Positions 22,285-33,600 of a DNA stretch of 64,000 nt are shown here, in pieces. The notes below the pieces were generated by a model. It ran no database searches and was not told the origin of the DNA. It worked only from the letters and a program-made list of their open reading frames with translations. The position numbers and the translations under genes are program-made. How positions within the stretch are numbered: the stretch's first letter is position 1; the number at the start of each line of letters is the position of its first letter. Source of the stretch: Euphorbia lathyris (Eukaryota; Streptophyta; Magnoliopsida; Malpighiales; Euphorbiaceae); contig NC_088917.1 of the NCBI RefSeq assembly GCF_963576675.1, positions 11,870,001 to 11,934,000 of the forward strand, read 5' to 3'.

Positions 22285-23967
22285 ATGTCTCGGTTTCTTC
22301 GAACGGCTCAACACATTCTTTTTCCTTCTTCGTCCGCCAGTAATCTGAATTCCCTGATTCATGTATTTAGACCTTACAATCACATCAATCATCATCTCCA
22401 CTCTCGAAAACCCATTTCATCGCTCCTGATCCAATCCAGACCTTATTCAACTACCAAATCCCTCTCCGAATCTAACATTCTCAGAATGATCCACCACGAG
22501 ATCGAGTACAACGTCGATTACGCTCCTCCTCTTCAGGTTTGCATCTCATAATTTTTTAGCTATGGCCTGTAGGTCGTTCACTGACTTCCAATTTCTCGGA
22601 ATAATGTAGCCTGTGACGAAATTCAATTCGTTTCTTGTTGAAGATCGACCAGGAGAGCAATGGATGAAGATGAGGAGGAAGTTTGATGGCATTGAAGATA
22701 TTAAAATTGAAGCTACGATGTTTGATGGATATATGACTGTTCCGAGATTGGGTGAAGATAGTTCTGGAGAAGATTTGCGCCTTCACATTAGTGTTCTTGT
22801 TGATATCTGTAAGGGAGATGAGGGTGATACGTTGGAGTTTGCTTGCTCCGCTTGGCCTGATCGTTTGGAAATTCAGAAAGTTTACTTTCTCCGGCGTGGT
22901 GATACGGTCGGTAGGCCGTGCACAGGGCCTGGTTTCAGGTGTGGCTTTCGTTTCCTATTTCCCTTGTATCAGTGCTTTTGTGGATAGGGTATCAATTTGA
23001 GTTATTGGGTTAAAATGTGTTGTGTTATGTATATGTTTCATATATATATAAAGTACAAAATTAGTGTTCTGGTCTGGAAATAACGTTTTTCGTGTACCTA
23101 TCTAGTGCAACATAGATTATGGTTATTAGGGGAGATAAAACCACACAATGTAGCTCTAAGGTTTTGCAGATAGAGCGATTTCAGATTCGATTAATGGCAA
23201 ATCTAACAGAATTTCATTTCCCTTTAATTGGTTCCATGTTTGTCCTACCTTATCTGTACTTTAGTCCATGTATAACCAAGTTTAGTGTTAATATTGCACA
23301 GTAGAGTTATCAAAATGGGTTATCGTGTCAATAACAATAATCAGTGATTTATATATGATGTAAATGACAGAAAAATGATAATTGTGTTAAACGGGTCATG
23401 TTAAATGTGTTGTCGCTGTAAATCGTGTTGGAAATTGGCATCCCTATTATACGGTTTTATATATGGAGTGTGAATCAGTTCTCCTCCAATAACTAAATTT
23501 GTATTTTAGGTGGCGCCGATGTGGACCAGATTTATAGGAAATTGGTTTCTATTAAATCTGCCGTTAATAGTGCTAATACTGAACGGTTTTATACGGATGT
23601 TCTCCCCAATAATCAAAATTATAAGTTTGTATCTTATCCCTTATACATGATATAAATGCAAGAAAAAAAGTGTCAATCATGTCATGTCATGTCAATCGGC
23701 TTGTTTCGTGTTATCATGTCAGAAATAGTCATTCCTATTTGCAAGTTTAGTTTTAGCTGTCTGACTCGTATTTGACTTGGTTTTTCCTTGAATATGTGTT
23801 GTTACAGGGCTTTGAATCCTGAGCTTCAGAAAAGATTTGGTGAGTTCTTGGAGGAAAGAGGGGTAAATGATCAACTCTCTTGTTTTTTGCATGAATATAT
23901 GATGAACAAGGATAGAATTGAACTTATTCAATGGTTTGGAAAGCTTAAATCTTTTGTTGAAAGATAG
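22285..23967 (+). CDS. MAM33: Mitochondrial glycoprotein / MAM33 (p32) family protein, three exons
   Basis: Exons are 22285-22536, 22610-22938 and 23808-23967. They are joined by GT-AG introns of 73 and 869 bp and give 246 residues ending at TAG. The N-terminus (MSRFLRTAQHI..) is rich in Arg/Ser and lacks acids, as expected of a mitochondrial presequence; the conserved domain starts near residue 65 (ILRMIHHEIEY). Recognisable family blocks are the central DRPGEQWMKMRRKF, the CSAWPDRLEIQKVYF segment and the C-terminal HEYMMNKDRIELIQWFGKLK helix. Length matches the family. p32/MAM33 proteins form acidic doughnut-shaped trimers in the mitochondrial matrix and support respiration and mitochondrial ribosome/RNA functions (family knowledge). 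Intron 2 holds MITE-like sequence. A GTGGCGCCG stretch after an AG near 23511 could mimic an exon but leads straight to a stop, so it was excluded. I judge the gene intact. Confidence 0.88.
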
Positions 23968-24843
23968 AGGAATTCTACTTTTCTCTTTACTTTTCACGAG
24001 ATTAGGCATTATGCCATGTTTAGCTACTTACCTTACTGATTCATTGAGGAAGTTTTTGCTACTTGGAATTCAGTATTTGTGCTAGGAAATAGGAACTTTT
24101 TAAAGTGTAGCAATCCCAGGGTGGATTTCAGTGGCTAAGGGGCAACGGATCTTGTAAACCCTGTCCTTCCACCACTTCTAACTAATGAGCAATAATATTC
24201 ACTTTGGATGTTGAATCCTATCTATGATGTTTTCATCATGAATTTAATGAGCTTTAAGAAAATTGTAGGGCAAAGAGAAGGGTTAATCATATGATACTTA
24301 TGTGCAATGGTAGAGCGAGGGTCCTATATCTGGGGATGTAATTGCAAAACCCCTGGAGTCTCTTCCTAGGTGGAGAGGGTGCTTGTAACCACCCCTCGCA
24401 TGGTAGATTCCAGTGGTCGGACGCTCATGGTGCATCCTCTTCATGCGCCTCTGCTAATGAACAATAATATTCACTTTGGATGTTGAATCCTATCTATAAG
24501 ACTATAACGTTTTCATCACGGATTTAACGAGCTTTAAGAAAATTGTAGGGCAAAGAGAAGGGTTAACAATATGATACCTATGTGCAATGACGAGGCAAGG
24601 GTTGTAAATTTGGGGGTGCGATAGCAGCACCTTTGGACTCTCTTCCTAGATGGAAAGGGAGCTTGGAACCATCCCTTCAGGATAGATTCCTCTCTTTCTC
24701 TGCACTGCTAATGAACAATAATATTCACTTTGAATGTTGAATCCTATCTATAATCTTTTCATCATGGATAGAGAAGGGATAATCACATGATATTAATGAG
24801 CAATGGTGAAGGAAGTATCTTAAATTTACGGGTGCAATTGTAG

Positions 24844-25823
24844 CAGTGTTGTTAAAGGCGCGCCTCGGCTAAGGCTCCAGCCTTAGCGCCTCTGGTGACC
24901 AAAGGCGGGCGCGGGCAGTAAGGCGCGCGCCTTGGTGCGCCTTTGTGCGCCTCAAGCCAGGCACAAGGCGCGCGCCTTGGCTTCCTTATGGTATTTTAGG
25001 GTATTTTAGGGTATTTTAGGGTTGAGTTGAGGGTATATTAGGTTTTTTAGGGTATTTTAGGGTTTTCTAACTTCAAAAAAGAAAAGAAAAGAAAAGAATA
25101 GCAGACATCATCGCACATAACTCGTGACAGTATTGATCCTATTTCTTTAAGAGATATAGATGACTCCAATGAATGGTTGATGGGTAGATTGGATGGAGGG
25201 GAGTCGGGTGATGATGATCTAGTACACCCAAATGAGGGATTGAGATGGGCTCATGTTGGTGATGCTATGGGAGCGGATGAAAGTGCTTATCAAACTAGAG
25301 GAGTAGTAAAAAATGCTGCAAATGCATCTAGTTCAAGTGTTAGGTCTAAGGCTAAGGAGAAAGATAAGGGTAAAATGCATCTTATAGATGATGAACCCGA
25401 CTTTGTAGATGATGAGTACATTGATGAGGAAGGTGACAATGATGAGGAGATTGAGAACCTTATTCAAGAAGCATATGATGATGGAAGTGAAGTGACGATG
25501 ATGATGATGATGATTCTGATGAAGATTAGGAAGGAAGACTGGGAAGTTAAAGATTAGTAGTTTTCTAGAGTCAAGACTATTAGTTGTTTTAAGTTAGAAT
25601 TATGAGTTTTAGATTATGTCTTAGTAGTTAACTAGAACTTAACTAGTGCATTTTATGGTTTATTGTTGGTTTTTGATTATTTATGACTAGTTTTATAAAT
25701 TTATGATTTTTTTTTTTTTTGGTGCGCCTCGAGTCGCTCGGGCGCGCGCCTTAAGTTGCGCCTTGCGCCAAGGCTCCAGGACCCCCTTGCGCCTTAGTGC
25801 GCCTTGCGCCTTTAACAACACTG
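24844..25823 (+). mobile_element. hAT transposon deletion derivative with perfect 8-bp TSD
   Basis: The TIRs are CAGTGTTGTTAAAGGCGCG and cgcctttaacaacactg. The TSD AATTGTAG is identical on both sides (24836-24843, 25824-25831). The subterminal regions are GC-rich with many copies of gcgcctt/aaggcgc motifs, typical transposase-binding sites in this hAT group. Only the C-terminal end of a transposase remains (25128-25557). Length is 980 bp. It inserted into the tandem array after that array had formed. Confidence 0.92.
25128..25557 (+). pseudogene. hAT transposase C-terminal remnant
   Basis: The frame reads SIDPISLRDIDDSNEWLMG, then LVHPNEGLRWAHVGDAMGA, then an acidic tail (DDEPDFVDDEYIDEEGDNDEE) and an ATG/GAT trinucleotide run. 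This is the variable segment that follows the hATC dimerisation domain in plant hAT transposases. The catalytic D/D/E region, BED zinc finger and hATC core have been deleted, so the element depends on an autonomous relative. It should not be annotated as a separate acidic protein gene. Confidence 0.75.
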
Positions 25824-26572
25824 AATTGTAGTACTCCCCGACTCTCTTCCTAGGTGGAGAGCCTGTTTGGAACCACCTCTTCCATGGTGAATTTCAATCG
25901 TCGGGGTTGCAATGGACTCCGTGCACCCCTCTGCCATGTCATGCCAGAGTGCATCCCCACACTCTTTTTCTAGTTGGAGGGCTGCTTGGAACAACCCCTC
26001 CCATGATGGATTCGTGCGGCTAGACGAACCTTGTAAACCCTCCTCCTTCCGCCACTGCTAATGAGCAATTGTAGTACTCCCCGACCCTCTTCCTAGGTGA
26101 AGAGTCCGATTGGAACCACTCCTTTCAGGGTGAATTCGATTGTCGCTGTTGCAATGGACTCCGTGCATGCCTCTCTCTTCCATGCCACGCTAGATTGCAT
26201 CCCCATACTCTTTTTGTAGGCGGAGGGCTGCTTGGAACCCCTTCCACAATGGATTAGTGTGGCTAGAGGAACCTCGTTCCGCCACTGCTTATGAGCAATG
26301 CTATTCATTTTAGATGTTGAATCCTATCTATAATGTTTTTCACCATGAATTTAATGAGGTTTAAGAAAATTGTAGAATATATTGGTATTCATTATATTGG
26401 TATTTAGAATTCAATTAGTGCATTAGTGTGTTATCTATCATTTTAGCAGTGCCTTTTCCTTATGTTCAACGTTAATGATGGAGTATGTTTGAAGATAGAA
26501 AAAATTATTGGAATCTTTTTCCTGGTTTCAGTCAGTTCCATACTAAAATTTGTATGAGATATATGATTTTGA

Positions 26573-27073
26573 ATATGGCTGTAAATGAATCGCTCGGTGT
26601 TGTGTTCGGCAAAAGCTCAACCGTGTTTGGTTTGCTTTATAAATGAACCGAGCTTGAGCACGGCGAAACTCGGCTTGAAAGCTCGCGAGCATGCTCGGTT
26701 ATAGATTCATGAACAAGCTTATGAGTAAACTTGATTATATTGTTCATGAATACGCTCGTGAGTAAGCTTGGTTCGATTTTTCTAATAATAATATTTCTAT
26801 GAAGTGGAAAATGTAAAATAACTTAGTTTTGTAGGTTTCAAAACTTTGTAGTTCTGTGTTAATTTTTTTTTTCCAAATGGACATAAATAATGAATTGTTC
26901 GCGAGCGAAGTTCATGAATAGAATTAACGAGTTTCTCATGAGCAAAGCTCGTGAACAAGCTTGCGAAGCAGCTAATGAATAAGATTTTGAGAGCTGAGCC
27001 GAGCTCGTCAATTATGACAAACTGAGCATGAACATGTCCAAACTCGGTTCGGTTTGGCTCGATTACAGTCATA
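26573..27073. mobile_element. hAT-like non-autonomous element, family E copy 2
   Basis: About 500 bp bounded by GGCTGTAAATGAATCG and rc GACTGTAATCGAGCC. It is full of cgagct/agctcg motifs, with an AT-rich centre containing aacttagttttgtaggtttc, which is shared with the copies at 38558 and 39983. No TSD was resolved. The 91-codon minus ORF is spurious. Confidence 0.7.
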
Positions 27074-27418
27074 ATTGATGTTATTTTTGCATGAAGGACA
27101 GTTCATACCAAAAAACTATAAGCATAGGATGATATACTTGCATAAAATATTGTTCATGTCTTTCATTCCTCGTACTTTTTCAAAACTTTGTTCATGTTCG
27201 GGTCAGTTTGCCTAATCCTAACTCCTTATTACAGGCAGCAACTTTTTAAAAAGTTCAATACTAACTGTTAAGGGTGATCATCAGTTGGATTAGAATTTTC
27301 TATTAATCAAATCAAATTTGTTTCTAATTATTAAAATCAAAATGAATAACTATAATAATTCAAATATAAATCGAATTGTAGTTCAGCATTAATGGATGAC
27401 TAGCCAAAATTTATTATA

Positions 27419-27707
27419 CTCCCTCCATTCTCAAATAAGTGTCGTTTTAGAGTTTTTCACACAAATTAAGAAACACAATTAATATGCACTTAAATTAATA
27501 AATTTACATGGATTAACTAAATAAAAATTCTCTCTCCTATAATGGTTGGAGAAAAAACTTTGAAAGCTTAAAACACACATAAATCAAGACAAAATTTAAA
27601 TGCTTAGACCAAAAAACTATACTAAAGTTTATTGAAAAACGAAAACGACACTTAAAAAAGAACAAAAACAATTATCTAAAACGACACTTATTTGAGAATG
27701 GAGGGAG
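27419..27707. mobile_element. Stowaway-type (Tc1/mariner) MITE
   Basis: TIR CTCCCTCCATTCTCAAATAA, nearly perfectly repeated at the right end (rc), with a TA dinucleotide on each side (27417-27418, 27708-27709). The pair aagtgtcgttttag / taaaacgacactt extends the TIR beyond 30 bp. Length is 289 bp and non-coding. Confidence 0.92.
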
Positions 27708-27932
27708 TATGAAACAAGAAAAGATAATATCTTATTCATTTAGGATAGGGTCTAAATTTGGTTTTATCAATTTTTCTATTAAGTAAATATGAAATAATAA
27801 AAAATTTATTTTTAATGTTTTCAAATAAAATCAACTTTATTAGTAGAAAATTTGTTTGAACAATTTGATTTATTGTTATTTAGTTATTTAATTATCAAAC
27901 TTTTCAAACATTAATTATGTCTAAAATTCTTA

Positions 27933-28332
27933 GAGCATCTCTAATGCAAGCACGATTCAAAGTTGCTAAAACTTAACACATTATCTCAAAATATATTATT
28001 TTATTTTCTCTCTCATCCATATCATCTTTAAAAAAAAAGTTTCCGATGTTAAGCAATTCTAAAAGTTGACACTTGGTTCCAAAAATCATTATTTTATATA
28101 TAATTTATTTTAATAATAAATATTGTCATGAGTTTCACAAATAATAGGCAACTAAATTATTATTTTTTTATAATTAAAAAAAAGAAAAAGTAAGAGTGCC
28201 AAAGGGGTGCCAAAAATGGACAACATTGCCACAATCATTTAAGCAACTTTTGTTACTCCGATTCAAGATATTCTTTCAAGCACTCTACATGTCATCGAGC
28301 ACCCTTCCAAGTACCTTGCATTGAAGATACTC
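27933..28332. mobile_element. Tourist-like (PIF/Harbinger) MITE
   Basis: The left TIR GAGCATCTCTAATGCAAG corresponds to the right rc GAGTATCTTCAATGCAAG. A TTA lies on each side (27930-27932, 28333-28335), the TSD expected for PIF/Harbinger. It is 400 bp, AT-rich and non-coding. Confidence 0.8.
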
Positions 28333-28619
28333 TTATTGTGTCACTAATGTGAAAAATTAACATGTTAAAATGTGAAAAATTAACATGTTATTAATACAGC
28401 TACAAACAACATGCCAATAAAAACAAAATTGCTTAAGTTTATCGATAAATTTGTTTGAAAAGCCAGATGTGATAGTAAAATAACGGTTATACACCAAATC
28501 ATTCAAATTTTTGAATAGGTAGGAGTAGAATTGATTTTTATTAGAAATGTTAGGGTACACTTGTCCAAAAATGATAGGGCAAATTTGGATCTTATCCACA
28601 ACCATTTATTTTTTTTAAT

Positions 28620-30030
28620 AAAAAGAGCAAACTTAATTAAAAACTTAAAGTAACATCCTTACACAAAACCAAAAAAGAATGGAGAAAGAAATAAAAAATA
28701 TTAACATTGTAAAGACATGTCTAGTAATAACATCAACAGTCAAATTCGCTAATATAGGAACAAAATGACCTTAAAGCAAGCACCTTCACCATCTTCACAT
28801 CTAAAATACCCATTGTAATTGAGCTACAACAGTAAAGAAACCTGCCATTATCTCCTCTAGAAACCGCACGGACATCAGTAACATCCCCTTTGAAGATAGA
28901 AGGGTCAATGTTACATTTTATCCACCCCGTCTCAGGAGTAATCTAGTGCTGAATAGACCTCTATGTCAGTATAGAAGTAGAAACAATTTTAATTAAAGAA
29001 GCCCAGAGTTTGGCAGTTTTCAGTTTCTAATGAACTGTGGGCTAGATTAAGAGTCATCCCAGGATCACTGCACGAACCTTGCCAACAGAGTTTGTTACAT
29101 TGCTTCCAAATAGCCTAGAGAATTGAGGCAATGTTCCTAGCCAAGTGACTATTGCTAAAAGCACACAAATGGAGAGCTAGAAAAATTGCATTCAGTTGTC
29201 ATTCATGTTTTACATCAACACTATACATGACATACCCAATAGGCACATTCACATGCTTAGAATTTAGACAAACTCTAATAGGCAAGCACCTAGAACAACG
29301 CTTCCACAAAAACATTTATCCAATAGGCACATTCACATGCTTAGAATTTAGAGTAGGCAAGCACTTAGCACAACGCTTCCACAAAAACATTTTAATCTGC
29401 GGAGCAATGAAGAGATCCCATAATTTTTCTACCCTTCCGCCATCCAACTATGCGCACGATGATCTTTTAGAAGACGATAGCTAGAATTAGAGGAGTAGTT
29501 ACCATCTTTAGTAAAGTGCCATACGAGCTTATCATTTGAATAAAGCCTTGGAAGCAACATATTAGTCACACCATTATCTTCATCCAAATGGAACAAATCA
29601 ACTTACCCCTATTTGAAATCTGAGAATTAGGGACACTAAAATCTAAAACCAAATTATTTTCAAGATCTGCATAGCAAGCTGATGTAAGTCTTAAACCATT
29701 ATCCTTAATAAGCCACGAACCCAACCAAACCCTAGTCGAGTCTTCATTCGCTATCCCCCATCTCAACCCTAAAGAAATGACATCTCTAGCTAGCATACCA
29801 CACAATCCTTCAAACAAAACTAGGATTGATATCTAATTGGATGAAAGGAAAGAATCACGCGGATAACATTTAGCTTTAAAGATCCGACATATAACATGAT
29901 GTTGATGATTTATGAACTTCCAACTTTGATTTTCCAATAAAGAAACATTAAACTCATGCAAATCCTGGAAACCAAGGCCCTCATTTTCCTTCCTTCTACC
30001 TAGACCAAAATATTACGTTTCCCATTATCT
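28620..30030 (-). pseudogene. Decayed LINE (L1-type) 3' part
   Basis: Minus-strand reading gives GLGFQDLHEFN then LLENQSWKFINH. This is followed, with stops, by FEGLCGMLARDVISLGLRWG with RVWLGSWL (29566-29817), the C-terminal segment of plant LINE reverse transcriptases. Further on is a zf-RVT-like block (PQIKMFLWKRCAKCLPTLNS) near 29340-29400 and an IWKQCNKLCW segment near 29090. The frame is broken repeatedly. Part of the zf-RVT block is tandemly duplicated (29237-29395). Left of 28620 the element ends in A/T-rich DNA; a clear poly(A) tail or TSD was not identified. Confidence 0.7.
29237..29395. repeat. ~82-bp tandem duplication within the LINE remnant
   Basis: caataggcacattcacatgc through cttccacaaaaacattt occurs twice (about 29237-29312 and 29319-29392). 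The second copy has a short deletion (tagacaaactctaatagg versus tagagtagg). The two copies therefore differ by an indel as well as substitutions. Confidence 0.85.
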
Positions 30031-30694
30031 TTTGTACTCCACCAAAGAGAAATTCATCATTTTCTAAAGCTCATCATAAATAGATTAAGAATAAGGAACG
30101 TACTCATACAAAGCAATAAATTTCAATAACACGTATGTGAGCATAATTTTTTCCAACCTCTATGACGTAGTACTGTTTACCTCGAGTTATAGGTTTGATT
30201 CAGTTAAACTTCGCCTCAAAATTTCAAAGTTAAAGCTCGGAAGAAAACAAAAAAGTCAAACTTAGAATCTGTCTTCCAAAATCCATCGGCTCTTCCCTAA
30301 AATACAAAATGTCTACCGTTGGTGCGTGAGATAAACACGACATTTCATCAACTACCATTTGTACTTTAAGGTCGACCGACGTTAAAATCTAAATTTGAGA
30401 ATCAATTAGCCTTTCAATGCAAAACTCACCTTACTTGGGAACCATACTTTCAATTATTCATGGCACCTCAAATTCATCCTATATGTAAGCAATTCGACCA
30501 TGACTAACTAAAGGCGGGACTGAATAATTTCTGAATTCAAGGAGAGAGAGAGAGAAGCAGATTTAGGCCAATTTCATTCCAAAAGAAAGCCCATTAGGGA
30601 AGCAGATTTAGGGCTTAAACTGTTTCACTTATTTTATTGCCAAATCTAGGGGCAAATTCGTACTTTCACTAATCACGTGTTTCTATATAAAGGG
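30031..30694. other. Unassigned spacer
   Basis: No gene or element end recognised. A GA repeat lies near 30541-30553 (gagagagagagaga). A repeated gaagcagatttaggc pair is found at 30555 and 30599. The right edge is the TSD of the MULE at 30695. Confidence 0.5.
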
Positions 30695-31675
30695 GGGCAA
30701 ATTACAAAACTAGGTCAAATTGGAAGCTCATTTACATATTTAACCCATTTACTCAACTATTACATATCTAGACTGTTTTTTTGTGACTTTCTCATAATAC
30801 CCCCAATCTTTCCTCTTCATCTTCCTCTTCCTTACGGTTTCCTCTTCACCCAAAATGGCTTCTCCTCCTTCCACAGGGATCTAACCTGCAAAATCCGTTG
30901 TTGTTTGACGACGTTCTCCAGCAACTCCTACTCCGGTGAGAGAAAGGGAAGCGAACGGCGGTAGAGAAAAAACGAGAGGGCGATTTTAGGACGAACGACG
31001 GTGAGAGAAGGTGAACAGTGAGAGCAAATAAGAGGAAGAATGCGAACAGACGGTAGAAGAAGGTGAACAGTGAGAGAAAATACGAGGAATAAGGTAAAGA
31101 ACAGAGAAAAGGGAAGAAGGAGGGTGATTTTAGAGCGAACGACAACCTCGTTCCGTGAGGCGGAAGATTGGGAAACGCAGAGAAAATGCCTAATTCTATA
31201 AATCTCACTGAATTATTGTTGGTGTATTCATTTATGTTCTGATTTTTTTGTTAAATAATGTTAGAATCCGTTGTTCTTTGTCATTTTTTGTTATATACCA
31301 CTTAACGAATTTTGTTAAAAACACATCCAGACTTCGCATATGCTAGCTAAAATCATCAACTAAACCAAACATTCGCTTCGCAGGCTTCACATATGCTAAT
31401 TAAAATCATCAACTAAACCAAACATTAGCTTCGCATATGCTAACTAAAATCATCAACTAAACTAAACATTAACTTCGCAGGCTTCGCATATTTAGCTTCG
31501 CAGGGTTCGCATATGCTAACCTCTGCGAAGTCAGACGGGAGGAAGACAGCCGCGCGTAAATATTGAGGGTATTATGGGAATGTCACATAAAATCAGTCTA
31601 GATATGTAGTAGGTTGAGTAAATGGATTAAATATGTAAATAAGTCTCCTATTTGATCCATTTTTGTAATTAACCC
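30695..31675. mobile_element. MULE with ~115-bp TIRs and 10-bp TSD; possible Pack-MULE
   Basis: The left end GGGCAAATTACAAAACTAGG and right end rc GGGTTAATTACAAAAATGG open inverted repeats of roughly 115 bp (ttacatatttaacccattta, ctattacatatctagactg). The flanks are the 10-bp direct repeat ATATAAAGGG (30685-30694, 31676-31685). The interior (about 30790-31200) is purine/pyrimidine-skewed, contains caaaatggcttctcctcct and gagagaagg repeats, and resembles a gene leader plus start codon. I cannot name a donor. A ~60-bp tandem repeat sits near the right TIR. Confidence 0.85.
31331..31530. repeat. ~60-bp tandem repeat inside the MULE
   Basis: Three imperfect units of cttcgcatatgctaactaaa + atcatcaactaaacc + aaacatt are followed by partial units (ttcgcaggcttcgcatattt). 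It lies between the interior and the right TIR; internal tandem repeats adjacent to TIRs are common in MULEs. Confidence 0.8.
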
Positions 31676-31878
31676 ATATAAAGGGTAATTCTTTTTCACG
31701 ATGATTCATTATTAATCTTCTTTTGTATTTCTGAACTTACTAATTTTATCATTGGAGTTCACACTAACATTCCATGCAACCAATGCCAACATATCCATAA
31801 AAGTCAGACCAGACCTAACAATATATATCCGGTTTTCGGATACCATCGAAATTCGCTCACTTTTAAAGAATATTACCA

Positions 31879-32146
31879 TCTATATATAATATAAAACAGT
31901 AACGATAGAGTTGAGGTGTCACTTCCTCAGTTTTTACTGATAAAAAATATAATATAATATAATATGTTAATTTTAATTCCATTATTATATTTATTTATAA
32001 AATGATTATTTAAAGTAAATGTAAAAATAAAATAATAAAATTTAATTTAGATAATATCTGTCATTAATTTTAATAATTAAATTATAATTTTTTTTTAATA
32101 TTTATATGCCAAGATGAATCTGTGCATCGTACAAGTCAAAAACTAG
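31879..32146 (+). mobile_element. Mini-Helitron (268 bp)
   Basis: Begins TCTATATATAATATAAAAC after host A (31878) and ends CTAG before host T (32147). The imperfect hairpin tgtgcatcgtaca lies 9 nt before CTAG, the same spacing and GTGCATCG loop as in the Helitron at 4073-7776. Non-coding. Its origin as a deletion derivative of the same family is an inference. Confidence 0.78.
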
Positions 32147-32186
32147 TTATTAACTAAATTACTCTCAAAACCATTTAATTCGAACT

Positions 32187-32879
32187 AGACATGTTCACGA
32201 GCCCGTTGGCCCACCCAGCCAGTCCAAACCTGTCTTTTGTGGGTTGAGCTTGGACATGCATATTTAGTATTTAGTCCGCGCAGCTCGAACCCGCAAAAGC
32301 TCAAACTTAAAATGGGCTGGGTTTGGGATTTATTTCAAAATCCAAATCTAGTCCGGCCCGGCCTGAGATATAAAATAATTCTATATAATTTAATTACATT
32401 TAGTATTTTATTTATATTTATAATATTAGTTTTAACTATTCCATTTCCACGCCCTTACTATATAAAATTTATAGATCCTTAATAGTTTTTTAAATTACAG
32501 TAGATTGGGTTTTTTTATATAGTAAGTGGATTGATCTGTTGGAAAACAAAATTACGTGCTTGCAAACTCTTATATATAAATTATGGTTTATAAATATATG
32601 TTGTTACATTTTTCTTATTTATAATAATACTTTAATATGTAAATTTTTATTATTTATAATAACAATTTAATTTTAAGTTAGATCTAGAAACTTTTAATAT
32701 AAATATATAGGATGGATGGGCCGGACCGGACCAGGTTTGGGAATTAGCTTTTTAATCTAGTCCCACCCAGTTCGAGTCTGATATAAATATAGTGTGGGCT
32801 GGATTGGGCTTAGACACAGTTATTAGATATAAAACCTGGTTAGGTCCGACCCGACCCGACCCAACCCATGAACAACTCT
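32187..32879. mobile_element. TIR element (hAT-like) with 10-bp direct repeat flanks
   Basis: The left end AGACATGTTCACGAGCCC and right rc AGAGTTGTTCATGGGTTG resemble plant hAT termini. AATTCGAACT flanks both sides (32177-32186, 32880-32889), longer than the 8 bp usual for hAT. Subterminal GC-rich motifs (ggcccggcc, ggccggaccggacc, gacccgacccgaccc) mirror each other around an AT-rich centre. The 81-codon ORF is spurious. Confidence 0.75.
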
Positions 32880-32889
32880 AATTCGAACT

Positions 32890-33430
32890 GTCTATTTCCT
32901 AATTAGGAAAGTTAAGATTGTTTCATTAAAGTAATAATTATAACAAAAGCATACGGAAACTAAATTAAATGTGATGCAAAATGCAAAACGAAAGCTCACT
33001 ATCTCATTATTATATTAAATACAAAAAAAGAAATAAAAAATACAAGAAAATCTTCTCTAGATTTTGCCATCAGTTTGTGAAAGTGACATTTCGTATAATG
33101 ACAAACAACACTATGCTAACCCAACCTAAGTAATCTACTATATTTTAATCCATCATTGCATTTCATTTTTCAACACTTTCTTCCATTAAACTTTATAATA
33201 AAAATTCCACTACCATTTTGAAGTTTATCCTATCCGGTTAGGTTCGTGCATCTATCGACTTTTTCTTTAGGACTGAATTGAATTGTATCATCGATTTTAT
33301 TGATAACAGATTAAATAGTTGACTTTTTCTTTACGATTGAACATTGAAAATTGGTATTATTTGTTAATTTGAGACTTAAATATATATAATAGATAGATGA
33401 AATTTTGAATAGCAAAAAATATGTCTTTGC
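32890..33430. other. Unassigned AT-rich spacer
   Basis: No coding or structural feature recognised. The pair gactttttctttaggactga / gactttttctttacgattga (about 33257 and 33320) is a short imperfect direct repeat. Confidence 0.5.
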
Positions 33431-33442
33431 ATTTTACTCCAC

Positions 33443-33600
33443 GAAATCCGAAGATCTATGAAGGAACACCAAAAGCGAAGGCAGCTCTCTGGGTCCCTAC
33501 CGATGCTGGGGTGCGAAAGTATGGGGAGCGAACGGGATTAGATACTCTGGTAGTCCATGTTGTAAACGATGAGTGCTCGCCCTTAGTCTACACGGATCAG
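33443..33600 (+). pseudogene. rrn18: NUMT: fragment of mitochondrial small-subunit rRNA (rrn18)
   Basis: The stretch contains bacterial-type 16S/mitochondrial 18S landmarks in order: gaaggaacacc, gcgaaggcagctctctgg, ggggtgcgaaag, ggggagcgaac, gggattagatac, ctggtagtccatg and gtaaacgatgagtg. These correspond to E. coli 16S positions around 690-830. The form ctctctgggtccctaccg followed by cgcccttagtctac is the plant mitochondrial version, not plastid or nuclear 18S. Compared with the mitochondrial sequence as I know it, the differences are nearly all C-to-T or G-to-A. That fits decay of a methylated nuclear copy. Only ~158 bp of a ~1.9-kb gene is present, so it is not a functional rRNA. The ORF across it is an artefact. 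Confidence 0.9.

Larger units (their letters stand above)
24100..26390. repeat. Degenerate tandem array of ~120-280 bp units, interrupted by a hAT element
   Basis: Units carry caataatattcactttg then gttgaatcctatctat (about 24190, 24463, 24715 and, degenerate, 26298). A second block reads ctcttcctaggtggagaggg or a variant then ttggaaccac (about 24360, 24640, 25845, 25965, 26087, 26210). Copies differ by 10-20 percent by eye. The three-unit left half and the right half are split by the hAT insertion at 24844-25823. The family is unknown and no coding is seen; the 60-90 codon minus ORFs are by-products. Confidence 0.75.

Noticed and set aside
23505..23600. Possible extra MAM33 exon after tttgtattttag
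   Set aside because: In the required phase it reaches TAG within ten codons, and direct joining of exon 2 to 23808 restores the conserved family sequence.
25177..25557. Stand-alone acidic protein gene
   Set aside because: It is the C-terminal part of a hAT transposase inside an element with perfect TIRs and an 8-bp TSD.
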